DNA of 64,000 bases from Pseudomonas fluorescens (GTDB lineage Bacteria > Pseudomonadota > Gammaproteobacteria > Pseudomonadales > Pseudomonadaceae): NCBI RefSeq assembly GCF_902497895.1, contig NZ_CABVHQ010000007.1:62001-126000 (forward strand). Reading direction: 5' to 3'. The position numbers and the translations under genes were made by a program. Position 1 is the first letter of the stretch. Each line of letters begins with the position of its first letter. Positions 16,434-25,460 of this stretch are shown in pieces. The notes beneath the pieces were generated by a model. The model was not told the origin of the DNA. It saw only the letters and a program-made list of their open reading frames with translations, and did not search any database.

Positions 16434-17389
16434 TGCGTATGTGGCTGCTGGCTCTACTGATCACCTGCGCCAGCACCCAGGCTGCCGAGCCTGGAGCTGA
16501 GACGATCAGCTCCGGGCGCCTGAAGTTGAAAGGCGGCGAGATGGCGGTGAGCGTAGGCCCGTCACCGTTAAAAATCGAGCGTATGCTGATCGTCATCCAT
16601 GGTCGTTCTCGGGATGCTGAAACCTACCGCAAGAGCGCTGAACACGCGGCCGACCAGGCCGGGCAAAGCATGACCACGCTGGTGATCGTCCCGCAATTTC
16701 TCAATGAAACCGATATCGCTCGCCATCACCTGCCTGACAACGTGTTGCGCTGGCAGGGCGATGACTGGATGGTCGGCGGCTTATCCACAGGTCAAAACCC
16801 TCTGAGTTCCTACACTGTTATCGACGAAATTGTCGCCCGGCTGGGTGATCACCAACAGTTTCCGGACGTGAAGGAAGTCGTCATCGCCGGTCACTCCGGT
16901 GGCGCTCAGGTGGTTCAGCGCTACGCATTGTTGAGTCAGGATCAGCCAGCCCTCAAATCAGCCGGCGTGCAAGTGCGCTATGTGATCGCCAATCCCTCGT
17001 CGTACGCATATTTCAATGAGCAACGGCCGGTAGCCTTCAATCACGCTGGTTGTCCGAACTTCAACCGATGGAAGTACGGGCTGAAGGACTTGCCCGCCTA
17101 TGCCGGAGGGCAAACACCCGCACAACTGGAGGAAATCTACGTCAAACGTGACGTCAGTTATTTACTCGGGCAGCAGGACAACGACTCGAATCAACCGGCG
17201 CTGGATAAAGGTTGTGAGGCCCAGGCCCAAGGCGTGAATCGGTTGATCCGCGGGCACAACTATTTTAACTATCTGAAGCGGCGCCACACTCAAGGGTTGA
17301 GTCAGCAACTGATCGAAGTGCCCGGGGTTGGGCATGATGGGGACGCGATGTTTACCTCGCCTGAGGGGCAAAAAGCGTTGTTCAGGTAG
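16433..17389 (+). CDS. Secreted alpha/beta hydrolase
   Basis: The 318-residue protein begins with a signal peptide (MRMWLLALLITCASTQA). The mature part shows an alpha/beta hydrolase core: MLIVIHGRSRDAETYRKSAE with the oxyanion-type HG, the nucleophile elbow VIAGHSGGAQ with S155, and a late histidine in PGVGHDGDAMF. It is translationally coupled to the second metallopeptidase (TAATG), so the three genes may work together in the cell envelope. The substrate is unknown. The stop codon lies in the first bases of a REP element. Confidence 0.8.
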   Translation: MRMWLLALLITCASTQAAEPGAETISSGRLKLKGGEMAVSVGPSPLKIERMLIVIHGRSRDAETYRKSAEHAADQAGQSMTTLVIVPQFLNETDIARHHLPDNVLRWQGDDWMVGGLSTGQNPLSSYTVIDEIVARLGDHQQFPDVKEVVIAGHSGGAQVVQRYALLSQDQPALKSAGVQVRYVIANPSSYAYFNEQRPVAFNHAGCPNFNRWKYGLKDLPAYAGGQTPAQLEEIYVKRDVSYLLGQQDNDSNQPALDKGCEAQAQGVNRLIRGHNYFNYLKRRHTQGLSQQLIEVPGVGHDGDAMFTSPEGQKALFR

Positions 17390-17415
17390 GAGCTGCCGCA
17401 GGCTGCGATCTTTTG
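17386..17415. repeat. Single REP element, family A
   Basis: GTAGGAGCTGCCGCAGGCTG and the following GCGATCTTTT form one unpaired family A copy. It supplies the stop codon of the hydrolase gene and lies five bases before the convergent HAD gene's stop. Confidence 0.8.
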
Positions 17416-17419
17416 ATCT

Positions 17420-18013
17420 TCAAGCAGACAACATTTGCCGCAACGCCAGACAATCCTGCGCATGCCAATCGGTCAATTCCGGCCACGGATTATCCGGCAG
17501 ATTGACCAGCACGGTCCGCGCACCCGCCGCCCTGCCGCAGTCCAGGTCGAAGCGATAATCCCCGACCATCACCAATTCGCCGGGCGCCACATTCCAGGCC
17601 TGGGCCAGTTTCAGCAAGCCACCCGGATGGGGTTTGGGCGGGGCTTCATCGCGGCCCAGCACATCCTCCACCGCAAAGCAGTCCGCCAGACCGATCGCTT
17701 CCAGAGTCACATGGGCCAGCTCACGGGCGTTGCGGGTCAGGATGCCAAGGCGATATCCGCGCCCCGCCAACTCACGCACCAACTCCACCGCGCCAGGAGC
17801 CGGCCGCGAACCCAGTGCCAGATCACGCTCGTGTTCAAGCAACCAGGCATGTTTGGCCGCAGCCTCATCGGCCGGCAGCGCGGCGAGGTGGGTCAGGATG
17901 TCGTGTTCAGCGGGAATCGCCAGCGCTTCGCGAATCGCCGCGAAGTCGTGCACGGCAATTGTCAGCGTGCCGTCCATGTCGAACACCCAGTACCGCACTT
18001 CGCCCAGACTCAT
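17420..18013 (-). CDS. HAD-superfamily hydrolase (phosphoglycolate phosphatase-like)
   Basis: The 197-residue protein contains the HAD motifs in order: I, WVFDMDGTLT with the nucleophile Asp near residue 11; II, LGILTRNA; III, KPHPGGL; and IV, VMVGDYRFDLDCG. A small alpha-helical cap lies between motifs I and II, as in phosphatases acting on small phosphorylated metabolites. Its ATG overlaps the stop of tesB (18010-18013), so the two are co-translated. The natural substrate is not predictable. Confidence 0.9.
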   Translation of the reverse strand: MSLGEVRYWVFDMDGTLTIAVHDFAAIREALAIPAEHDILTHLAALPADEAAAKHAWLLEHERDLALGSRPAPGAVELVRELAGRGYRLGILTRNARELAHVTLEAIGLADCFAVEDVLGRDEAPPKPHPGGLLKLAQAWNVAPGELVMVGDYRFDLDCGRAAGARTVLVNLPDNPWPELTDWHAQDCLALRQMLSA

Positions 18014-18879
18014 GCCCAATCCTTGCGATGACGAATCAGGCCTTCCTGAGTGACCGACGCCACCAGTTGCCCGGCGCGATTGAACACGCTGCCACGGGAA
18101 AAACCACGGGAATTGCCAGCCCACGGGCTGTCCATCGCATAGAGCAGCCAGTCATCGGCGCGCAGGTCACCATGGAACCACAAGGCATGGTCGAGGCTGG
18201 CGACCTGCATGTCTTTCTGCCAGACCGACTTGCCATGGGGCATCAGCGAGGTGGTCAACAAGCCGAAGTCCGATGCATAGGCCAGCAGGTACTTGTGCAG
18301 TGCCGGCGAGTCGGCCAAGGCTCCGTCGGCGCGGAACCAGACGTATTTGATCGGATCGCCGGGTTGCGGGTTGTAGGGGTCTTTTTCCGTCACCGGGCGC
18401 ACTTCGATCGGCTTGGCGCACAGCAGCTTATCGCGCATGTGCTCCGGGATCAGATGCGCATACTGCTGGGTGATCTCCAGTTCCGACGGCAGATTCTCCG
18501 GGCCGACCACTTGCGGCATCTGCTGCTGGTGTTCGAAACCTTTTTCGTCAAACTGGAACGACGCGCTGCAGGTGAAGATCGGATTGCCCTTCTGGATCGC
18601 CGTGACGCGACGGGTACTGAAGCTGCCACCATCACGCACCCGATCAACCTGATAGACCACCGGTAAACCGGCATCACCCGGGCGCAGAAAATAACCATGC
18701 ATCGAATGCACATGGCGCGCTTCTTCTACCGTCTGGCTGGCCGCCGACAACGACTGGCCGAGTACCTGGCCACCGAACAGCTGGCGAAAACCCAGGTCCT
18801 GGCTGCGACCGCGAAAGAGGTTTTCTTCGATCGGTTCCAGGGTCAGCAGGTCGACCAGATCTTCCAACACGTGGCTCAT
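18010..18879 (-). CDS. tesB: Acyl-CoA thioesterase II TesB
   Basis: The 289-residue protein has two hot-dog domains, starting MSHVLEDLVDLLTLEPIEEN and FRQLFGGQVLGQSLSAA, with the C-terminal signature SLDHALWFHGDLRADDWLLY. This matches E. coli TesB (286 residues), which hydrolyses medium- and long-chain acyl-CoA to free fatty acid and CoA. A Shine-Dalgarno GAGGAGAG precedes the ATG. It is first in a two-gene unit with the HAD hydrolase. Confidence 0.95.
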   Translation of the reverse strand: MSHVLEDLVDLLTLEPIEENLFRGRSQDLGFRQLFGGQVLGQSLSAASQTVEEARHVHSMHGYFLRPGDAGLPVVYQVDRVRDGGSFSTRRVTAIQKGNPIFTCSASFQFDEKGFEHQQQMPQVVGPENLPSELEITQQYAHLIPEHMRDKLLCAKPIEVRPVTEKDPYNPQPGDPIKYVWFRADGALADSPALHKYLLAYASDFGLLTTSLMPHGKSVWQKDMQVASLDHALWFHGDLRADDWLLYAMDSPWAGNSRGFSRGSVFNRAGQLVASVTQEGLIRHRKDWA

Positions 18880-18985
18880 TCAGACTCTCCTCACACAGAG
18901 CAATGCCGCGCAGTCTTGGCTGCGGCGGTCGATTCAGTTTTTGGCCCGAGCCAACAATGGACCCATTGTAAACGTCCAGGCAGGC

Positions 18986-19555
18986 TTATCCATGCAAGGT
19001 TTCCAGCCATTGTTCACGAGTGATGCGGTACAGCACATGATGGCGCAACGGATCATCGCTGCCGAGCTTCGGATGCTCGAAGTCGTGCGTCGGGTCGTGT
19101 TGCATGCCAATCGCCTGCATGACTTTCTGCGACGGCAGGTTGCTCGCGGTGGTAAACGCCACGATATCCTTCAGCAACAACCGGTCAAAGCCGCAACGCA
19201 GAGCGGTCCAGGCTGCTTCGCTGGCATAGCCCAATCCCCAATGTTCACGAGCCAGACGCCAGCCGATTTCCACCGCAGGAGTAAACGTTGCGTCGAATCC
19301 GACATGCAACAGGCCGGTAAATCCAATAAAATCCCCGGTATCCTTGCGCTCCAGCGCCCAGAATCCGAAGCCATGTTCGGCAAAATGTCCGCGTATTCGC
19401 CCGATCAATCCGGCACTTTCCAGACGGCTCAAGGGTGCCGGGAAATAACGCATGACCTGGGGATCGGCGCACATGGCTGCGAATTCCGGCAAATCACCAT
19501 CTTGCCACTGACGCAACAGCAATCGTGCGCTCTCAAGTTCCAGTATCGACTCCAT
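18986..19555 (-). CDS. GNAT-family N-acetyltransferase (RimJ/RimL type)
   Basis: The 189-residue protein starts MESILELESARLLLRQWQDG, typical of the Acetyltransf_3 group. It has the segment FGFWALERKDTGDFIGFTGL and the acetyl-CoA loop LAREHWGLGYASEAAWTAL, followed by NLPSQKVMQAIGM. The acceptor is unknown. It is divergent from the deacetylase-like gene, with 85 bases between the starts. Confidence 0.9.
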   Translation of the reverse strand: MESILELESARLLLRQWQDGDLPEFAAMCADPQVMRYFPAPLSRLESAGLIGRIRGHFAEHGFGFWALERKDTGDFIGFTGLLHVGFDATFTPAVEIGWRLAREHWGLGYASEAAWTALRCGFDRLLLKDIVAFTTASNLPSQKVMQAIGMQHDPTHDFEHPKLGSDDPLRHHVLYRITREQWLETLHG

Positions 19556-19640
19556 CGTGCCCCTCCATTTCCATGTCGCAAGTCTACATCGCTGGTAGGA
19601 TCCTTCACTCATTCCTACATGCTGCCTAGATAAATCTGCC

Positions 19641-20561
19641 ATGCCGCTGCCGCTGATCTATCACGAAGACTACAGTCCCGAGTTTCCGGCGGAACATCGC
19701 TTCCCCATGGACAAATTTCGCCTGCTGCGCGATCACCTGGTCGACAGTGGCCTGACCCGCGACCCCGAGCTGCTACGCCCGCAGTTGTGCCCGTCGGAGA
19801 TTCTCGCCCTCGCCCATGACCCTGGGTACATCGAACGTTATATGAGCGGCGAATTGTCCCGCGAAGATCAACGACGTCTCGGCCTGCCCTGGAGCGAAGC
19901 ACTGGCCCGGCGTACCGTGCGTGCGGTCGGCGGCTCGCTGCTGGCCGCCGAGCAGGCACTGGAACATGGCCTGGCCTGTCACCTGGCTGGCGGTACACAT
20001 CACGCCCATTACGACCATCCGGCCGGGTTCTGCATTTTCAACGACCTGGCGGTGATCAGCCGCTACCTGCTGGAAAGCGGCCGGGTGGGCCGGGTCTTGA
20101 TCTTCGATTGCGACGTACACCAGGGTGACGGCACTGCACGCATTCTGGAAAATACACCGGACGCTGTGACCGTCTCCCTGCATTGCGAAAAGAATTTTCC
20201 GGCACGTAAAGCCCAAAGCGATTGGGACATCCCGCTGCCCATGGGCATGGGTGATGGGGACTACCTCAAGGTGGTCGACGATGCCTTGAACTACCTGCTG
20301 CCGCTCTACCAGCCGGACCTGGTGCTGTATGACGCCGGGGTGGACGTGCATATGGATGACGCGCTGGGCTACCTGAAACTGACCGACCAGGGCGTCGCCG
20401 CTCGTGATGAAAGCGTGCTGCGCCACTGCCTGGGGCGCGACATCCCGGTGGTCGGGGTGATTGGTGGCGGTTACAGCAAGGACCGCAAAGCGCTGGCGCG
20501 ACGCCATGGGATTCTCCATCACAGCGCGCAACGGGTCTGGGCGTCATCAGGTTGTCACTGA
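19641..20561 (+). CDS. Histone deacetylase-family hydrolase
   Basis: The 306-residue protein is a single arginase-fold deacetylase domain. Active-site motifs are complete: GGTHHAHYDHPAGFCIFND with the paired histidines H120/H121, FDCDVHQGDGTA with zinc ligands D158 and H160, and LYDAGVDVHMDDALG. Bacterial relatives deacetylate acetylated polyamines, proteins or small molecules; the substrate here is not determinable. The adjacent divergent acetyltransferase makes a matched acetylation/deacetylation pair possible, but this is inference. Confidence 0.9.
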   Translation: MPLPLIYHEDYSPEFPAEHRFPMDKFRLLRDHLVDSGLTRDPELLRPQLCPSEILALAHDPGYIERYMSGELSREDQRRLGLPWSEALARRTVRAVGGSLLAAEQALEHGLACHLAGGTHHAHYDHPAGFCIFNDLAVISRYLLESGRVGRVLIFDCDVHQGDGTARILENTPDAVTVSLHCEKNFPARKAQSDWDIPLPMGMGDGDYLKVVDDALNYLLPLYQPDLVLYDAGVDVHMDDALGYLKLTDQGVAARDESVLRHCLGRDIPVVGVIGGGYSKDRKALARRHGILHHSAQRVWASSGCH

Positions 20562-20936
20562 GTTGTGGATGCTTTACCCACAATGCCTGTGGAACTGCCT
20601 GTGGATAACCTGAGTGAAAGGCCCTGCAGGCCAGCGTGTATATAGCCTGCAGACTACTGGTTGTTTTTTGATCAACCAAAAGCGTCGCGGGCAAACCCTA
20701 ATGCCGGTCAGGTAAGACGTTACGCGAACCGCACGGTTTGTCTGGAGTATCGCGGTGCCTGATTTTACGACTGCTTCGCAGCCGAACGCAGCCTTCGGCA
20801 GCTGCTACGGGGCCAGTGCTTGGCCTGAAACTCCTTAACTGACCGGCATTAGGACAAGCCCGCGCCCCCAAGAATAGTGCACGGCAATTGTGCTGATAGA
20901 ATGCCCGCCCTATTCCGTCGAACCGCAGCCCACGCC
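20562..20936. other. Intergenic region with a lone DnaA-box-like site and a degraded REP
   Basis: This 375-base gap holds no gene I can support. It has TGTGGATAA at 20600-20608 (a single DnaA-box match on the minus strand), a half REP at about 20761-20808 (CTGCTTCGCAGCC followed by CAGCCTTCGGCAGCTGCTAC), and the promoter region of the flavoprotein gene. Confidence 0.5.
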
Positions 20937-22178
20937 ATGACCCAGTCCTCCGCCAACCTCCCCCACCACGCCACCATTATCGGCGGCGGACCCGCCGGTT
21001 TGATGGCGGCCGAAGTATTGAGTCAGGCCGGGGTCAAGGTCGAGCTGTACGACGGCATGCCCTCTGTGGGTCGCAAGTTCCTGCTGGCCGGCGTCGGCGG
21101 GATGAACATCACCCATTCCGAAGCCTACCCGGGGTTTCTCTCGCGCTATGGCGAACGGGCGCCGCAGATTGCGCCGCTGCTGCGCGAGTTCGGCGCCGAG
21201 GCTCTGTGCCAGTGGATTCATGGGTTAGGCATCGAAACCTTTGTCGGCAGTTCCGGTCGGGTGTTTCCAACCGACATGAAAGCCGCTCCCCTGCTACGCG
21301 CCTGGCTCAAACGCCTGCGCGAAGCCGGCGTAGTTATCCACACCCGTCACCGCTGGCTCGGCTGGAACATCGATGGCAGCCTGCGCATCGACAGCCCGGA
21401 AGGCGAAAAAAACCTGCAAACCGATGCGCTGTTACTGGCTCTCGGCGGCGGCAGTTGGGCACGCCTGGGCTCGGATGGCGCGTGGATGCTGCCCCTGGAA
21501 CAACGCGCAATTCCATTGACGCGCCTGCAACCGAGCAACTGCGGTTTCGACGTGACGGCCTGGAGCGATCTGCTGGTCAACAAATTCGCCGGCGCACCGC
21601 TGAAAAACATCGCCATCGGCCTGAATGACGATGTGCCGCGATTGGGGGAATGTGTGATCACCGCAACCGGCATCGAAGGCAGCCTGGTGTATGCGCTGTC
21701 TGCACCGATCCGCGAAGCCATCAATCAAAACGGCTTGGCGACCCTTCACCTCGACCTGCTGCCGGGCAAAACCCTCGACAGGATTCAAGCAGCGCTGCTC
21801 AAGCCTCGTGGCTCTCGCTCAATGAGCAAGCACCTGCACAGCCAGCTCGGTATCGACGGCGTGAAAGCGGCCCTGTTGCGTGAACTGACGCCTGCCGGAT
21901 GCTTTGCCGATCCGCTGCTGCTGGCCACTGCAATCAAGGCACTGCCCCTGACCCTGGTAAAACCCCGGCCACTGGACGAAGCCATCAGCAGCGCTGGCGG
22001 GGTGCCGTTCGAGGCGATGAATGAAGGTTTGATGCTCAAGCAATTGCCCGGCGTGTTCTGCGCCGGCGAAATGCTCGACTGGGAAGCGCCGACTGGCGGC
22101 TACCTGCTCACCGCATGCTTTGCCAGTGGCCGCGTGGCAGGGTTGGGGATGGTGGAGTGGTTGAAGCAAACGGCTTAA
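20937..22178 (+). CDS. HI0933/BaiN-like flavoprotein (TIGR03862-type NAD(P)/FAD-dependent oxidoreductase)
   Basis: The 413-residue protein has an N-terminal FAD-binding Rossmann motif IIGGGPAGLMAAEVLS, then GRKFLLAGVGGMNITHS, and a C-terminal FAD-contact motif GVFCAGEMLDWEAPTGGYLL. These are the hallmarks of the HI0933-like flavoprotein group. The reaction is unknown. The ATG at 20937 (MTQSSANLPHHATIIGGG) is preferred because the upstream extension is not conserved-looking. Confidence 0.9.
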   Translation: MTQSSANLPHHATIIGGGPAGLMAAEVLSQAGVKVELYDGMPSVGRKFLLAGVGGMNITHSEAYPGFLSRYGERAPQIAPLLREFGAEALCQWIHGLGIETFVGSSGRVFPTDMKAAPLLRAWLKRLREAGVVIHTRHRWLGWNIDGSLRIDSPEGEKNLQTDALLLALGGGSWARLGSDGAWMLPLEQRAIPLTRLQPSNCGFDVTAWSDLLVNKFAGAPLKNIAIGLNDDVPRLGECVITATGIEGSLVYALSAPIREAINQNGLATLHLDLLPGKTLDRIQAALLKPRGSRSMSKHLHSQLGIDGVKAALLRELTPAGCFADPLLLATAIKALPLTLVKPRPLDEAISSAGGVPFEAMNEGLMLKQLPGVFCAGEMLDWEAPTGGYLLTACFASGRVAGLGMVEWLKQTA

Positions 22179-22216
22179 CGGATCGTTAACTGAAGATTTC
22201 TTTCACTTTCAAAATC

Positions 22217-22382
22217 CACCCCTCACCCCAACCCTCTCCCCAAGGGGGAGAGGGGGAAAGGGAGCCGATCTTTGTGCTGTTCAAACCTGAGTTCGACTCG
22301 ATATCTCAGGTCGCAGTACTTCCAAAAAACACCGCGGTCAGCTCCCTCTTCCCCCTGGGGAGAGGGTTGGGGTGAGGGGTGG
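22217..22382. repeat. Large inverted repeat, family C (CCCCTCACCCCAACCCTCTC type)
   Basis: Two arms of about 45 bases face each other. The left arm begins CCACCCCTCACCCCAACCCT and the right arm ends AGGGTTGGGGTGAGGGGTGG, with an inner hairpin near each. It lies between the convergent flavoprotein and rhlE genes and is unlike the other REP families in the window. It could fold as a transcript hairpin and act as a bidirectional terminator. Confidence 0.8.
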
Positions 22383-22418
22383 TTCTCAAGTCGATCGCGA
22401 AGCCAAGGCCAACGAAGC

Positions 22419-23753
22419 TTAAGGCTTGCGCTTACGCGGCCCAGTGTTGAACACCGGAACCTTACGCACTGGCTTGATCGCCGGCGCTTCAACCGGCACT
22501 TCGCCGCTGTCCACCCATTTGCCCAGGTTGCGCTTGCCGCCACCCGACACTTTGGGTTTCTTCGGCTTTTTCGGTTTCTTGACCACTTGGCCGCTGGCAT
22601 CGGTGTCCGGCACGCGGTGCTCAGGTTCGAAATCCTGCTCTTCCTCGCGGGTCAGTGTCTGACGGGTCAGGGTCTCGATGGCTGACAGCATATTCACTTC
22701 ATCGGCACACACCAGTGAAATCGCCTCGCCGGTAGCGCCCGCACGACCGGTACGGCCGATACGGTGGATGTAATCCTCAGCCACGATCGGCAGGTCGAAG
22801 TTCACCACCAATGGCAAGTCTTCAATATCCAGACCACGGGCCGCCACATCGGTGGCCACCAGAATCTGGATCTCACTGGCCTTGAACCGGTCCAGCGCAC
22901 GCTGGCGAGTGGCTTGTGGTTTGTCGCCGTGAATACCGTCGGCATTCACACTCAGGCCCTGGAGTTTTTCCACCAGTTGATCGACGCCGTTACGGGTCTT
23001 GGCGAATACCAGTACCTGCTTCCAGCGATTCTTGCGCATCAAGTGGATGAACAGCTCCGCCTTGCGTTTCTTGTCCACCGTCACCACCCACTGCTTGACG
23101 GTGTTGGCGGCGACGTTGCGCGGGCTGACTTCGATGCTCAGTGGATCATTGAGCATCTGCCCGGCCAGCAGGCGGATCGCATCGGAGAAGGTCGCGGAGA
23201 ACAGCAGCGTCTGACGTTGCTTGGGCAGGACCCGGTAAATGTTCCCCAGCTCTTCGGAAAATCCGAGGTCGAGCATACGGTCGGCTTCGTCGAGGATCAG
23301 GGTTTGCAACTGGTTGAACTTCAGCGCTTTCTGCCGGTACAGGTCGAGCAAGCGGCCCGGGGTCGCCACCAGCACGTCAACGCCCTTGCGCAGCTTCATC
23401 ATCTGCGGGTTGATGCTCACGCCGCCGTACACCGCATAAGTGCTCAGTGGCAGGTGCTCGGCATATTGGCGAACGCTTTCGTGAACCTGTTCGGCCAGCT
23501 CGCGGGTCGGCACCAGGATCAGCGCGCGCACCGAGTTACTGGCGACCTTCGGCCCTTCCATGGCCAGCAACTGCAGCAGCGGCACGGCGAAACCGGCGGT
23601 CTTGCCGGTGCCGGTCTGGGCCGCGGCCATCAAGTCGCGACCGGCCAGCACCGCCGGAATGGCTTGCACCTGCACCGGCGTCGGGGTCTGGTAACCGAGC
23701 GTCTCAAGGGCGCGCAGCAAGGGTTCGATCAAGCCAAGAGTGGCGAAAGTCAT
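22419..23753 (-). CDS. rhlE: DEAD-box ATP-dependent RNA helicase RhlE
   Basis: The 444-residue protein has all DEAD-box motifs in order: Q-motif TPTPVQVQAIP, Walker A AAQTGTGKT, PTRELAEQ, GG, TPGRLLD, DEAD, SAT, then in domain 2 ATDVAARGLDI and HRIGRTGRAG. The C-terminal tail of about 75 residues is basic and unstructured-looking (KKPKKPKKPKVSGGGKRN), typical of RhlE and RNA binding. It acts in RNA remodelling, including ribosome assembly and decay. It appears monocistronic. Confidence 0.95.
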   Translation of the reverse strand: MTFATLGLIEPLLRALETLGYQTPTPVQVQAIPAVLAGRDLMAAAQTGTGKTAGFAVPLLQLLAMEGPKVASNSVRALILVPTRELAEQVHESVRQYAEHLPLSTYAVYGGVSINPQMMKLRKGVDVLVATPGRLLDLYRQKALKFNQLQTLILDEADRMLDLGFSEELGNIYRVLPKQRQTLLFSATFSDAIRLLAGQMLNDPLSIEVSPRNVAANTVKQWVVTVDKKRKAELFIHLMRKNRWKQVLVFAKTRNGVDQLVEKLQGLSVNADGIHGDKPQATRQRALDRFKASEIQILVATDVAARGLDIEDLPLVVNFDLPIVAEDYIHRIGRTGRAGATGEAISLVCADEVNMLSAIETLTRQTLTREEEQDFEPEHRVPDTDASGQVVKKPKKPKKPKVSGGGKRNLGKWVDSGEVPVEAPAIKPVRKVPVFNTGPRKRKP

Positions 23754-23811
23754 GGGGGTACCGTAGGGAAATGTCAGCGCATGTGAGCAATGCGCCGCAG
23801 TTTACCCTAAT

Positions 23812-24723
23812 TCACTGCGGATTCTGCCTGCGCCACTGCGGCAAGCCGATCAACACTACGGCACTGATGATCACCGCCATCGCCAGAGCCTCTTCGATAC
23901 CGATGCTTTCACCGGCAAAGACGATCCCCAGCAGCACCGCCACCGCCGGATTGACGTACGCATAGCTGGTCGCCGCTGCCGGACGGACGTTTTTCAGCAG
24001 GTACATATAGGCGTTGAAGGCGATGATCGAGCCGAAGCCAATCAAATAGGCCAGAGCGAGCCAGCCTTCTATTGGCGGCAGGCTGTCCAGGTGCTCACCA
24101 CTGAGGGTGCTGGCAATCATTAGCACCACTCCGCCGACCAGCATCTGCGCGGCGCTGGCCATCGCCCCCTGAGGCAATGGCAAGTGTTTGCTCAAGACCG
24201 AGCCGAATGCCCAGGCTGCTGCCGCGAACACCAGCAACGCCGCGCCCAGCGGGCTCGACTGCAGGTTGGAACCGAGGTTGAGCATGGCAATCCCGATCAG
24301 CCCGAGAGCAATCCCGGCCCACTCCAGACGGGTATTACGCGCGCCCCAGAAGTAGCCGCAGAGCAAGGTGAACAGCGGTACCGTCGCCACCGCCAGCGCC
24401 GCAACCCCGGAGGCCACACCCATATGCTCCGCCACCGTCACCGCACCGTTACCGCAACTGAGCAGCAAAATTCCGATCACTCCTGCCGCCTTCCATTGCG
24501 GCCAGGTCGGCGCGGGCACTCCTCGCCAGCGCAGGAAACCGTACATCAAGGCCCCGGCAATGATGAAACGAATCCCGCCGAGCATCAGCGGCGGCCAGTA
24601 CTGCACGCCGATTCGAATCACCAGATAGGTGGATCCCCAAATCACATACAACGCAAAAAACGCAGAAACCAGCGGCAACGTAATTTGGCGTGGGCCAGGC
24701 ATGGAAAGCTCGACGGCAGACAT
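23812..24723 (-). CDS. yedA: EamA-family drug/metabolite exporter, YedA-like
   Basis: The 303-residue protein has ten hydrophobic segments in two EamA repeats. It carries the YedA-type motifs FALYVIWGSTYLVIRI, GGIRFIIAGALMY, and in the second half AYMYLLKNVRPAAATSYAYV plus NPAVAVLLG. Substrates of YedA relatives are uncertain, with amino-acid or drug export proposed. An Lrp/AsnC-family regulator is transcribed divergently 160 bases away, which suggests amino-acid-linked control. Confidence 0.85.
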   Translation of the reverse strand: MSAVELSMPGPRQITLPLVSAFFALYVIWGSTYLVIRIGVQYWPPLMLGGIRFIIAGALMYGFLRWRGVPAPTWPQWKAAGVIGILLLSCGNGAVTVAEHMGVASGVAALAVATVPLFTLLCGYFWGARNTRLEWAGIALGLIGIAMLNLGSNLQSSPLGAALLVFAAAAWAFGSVLSKHLPLPQGAMASAAQMLVGGVVLMIASTLSGEHLDSLPPIEGWLALAYLIGFGSIIAFNAYMYLLKNVRPAAATSYAYVNPAVAVLLGIVFAGESIGIEEALAMAVIISAVVLIGLPQWRRQNPQ

Positions 24724-24882
24724 GGGAAGCTCGAATCTGGAGAGGTGGAGCGCTAGTTTAGAAAGCAGTGGGGCAGAATTTAAGTTACAAAACCTGTTTA
24801 TAGCACCCGTACACTTTTCAAAACACGGAGATCAGCGCTATAAACCGTGCTTTCGAAAGTCGCGCGTTCCAGGAGCCCAATC

Positions 24883-25344
24883 ATGGACAAATACGACCGC
24901 ATGCTCCTCAATGCCCTGCTGGAAAACGGCCGGGCGACCTATGCGCAACTGGCGCGCAAGGTCAACCTGTCCGCCCCGGCCGTAGCCGAGCGCGTGGCCA
25001 AACTCGAAGCCTGCGGGGTGATCACTGGTTACCAGGCGAAAATCGATATGGCCAAGGTCGGCCTGCCGATCCAGTGCGTCATCGAATTGCGCCTGAGCCA
25101 CCACGGCAGCCAGAAAACCTACGACGAACTGATCAAAATCCCGCAACTGACCGAATGCCACCGAGTCACCGGCGACCCCTGCGTCATCATGCAAGCCGCT
25201 GTTGGCTCGATGCCGGAACTCGAAGACCTGATCAACCGCATCGCCCAGTTCGGGTTTAGCAAGACCTCGATCGTGCTATCGAGCGCGATTGAAAAACGCG
25301 TGCCGCTGGGGCATCTGGAGGGGAATGGAAAGAATGGGGGGTGA
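24883..25344 (+). CDS. Lrp/AsnC-family transcriptional regulator
   Basis: The 153-residue protein starts MDKYDRMLLNALLENGRATY, with the AsnC-type helix-turn-helix LARKVNLSAPAVAERVAKLE. The C-terminal RAM ligand-binding half ends with a conserved-looking pattern (VTGDPCVIMQAAVGSMPELE). A Shine-Dalgarno CAGGAGCC precedes the ATG at 24883. It is divergent from the YedA-like exporter and probably controls it in response to an amino acid. Confidence 0.9.
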   Translation: MDKYDRMLLNALLENGRATYAQLARKVNLSAPAVAERVAKLEACGVITGYQAKIDMAKVGLPIQCVIELRLSHHGSQKTYDELIKIPQLTECHRVTGDPCVIMQAAVGSMPELEDLINRIAQFGFSKTSIVLSSAIEKRVPLGHLEGNGKNGG

Positions 25345-25348
25345 CGCT

Positions 25349-25450
25349 AAAGATCGCAGCCTGCGGCAGCTCCTACAGGAATCCGGTACACCTGCGTTAT
25401 CGTGGGTGGACACCGATTCCTGTAGGAGCTGCCGCAGGCTGCGATCTTTT
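25349..25450. repeat. REP pair, family A, inverted
   Basis: AAAGATCGCAGCCTGCGGCA and its inverted partner surround a 50-base spacer. It lies between the convergent lrp-type and exonuclease genes. Confidence 0.9.
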
Positions 25451-25460
25451 GATCTTGCTT

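Noticed and set aside
20600..20608. DnaA-box-like TGTGGATAA
   Set aside because: It is a single copy without an AT-rich unwinding region or origin genes, so it is not an origin of replication.
25349..25450. Inverted family A repeats as transposon ends
   Set aside because: They are short, have no transposase gene and match the common REP pattern found at six places in the window.
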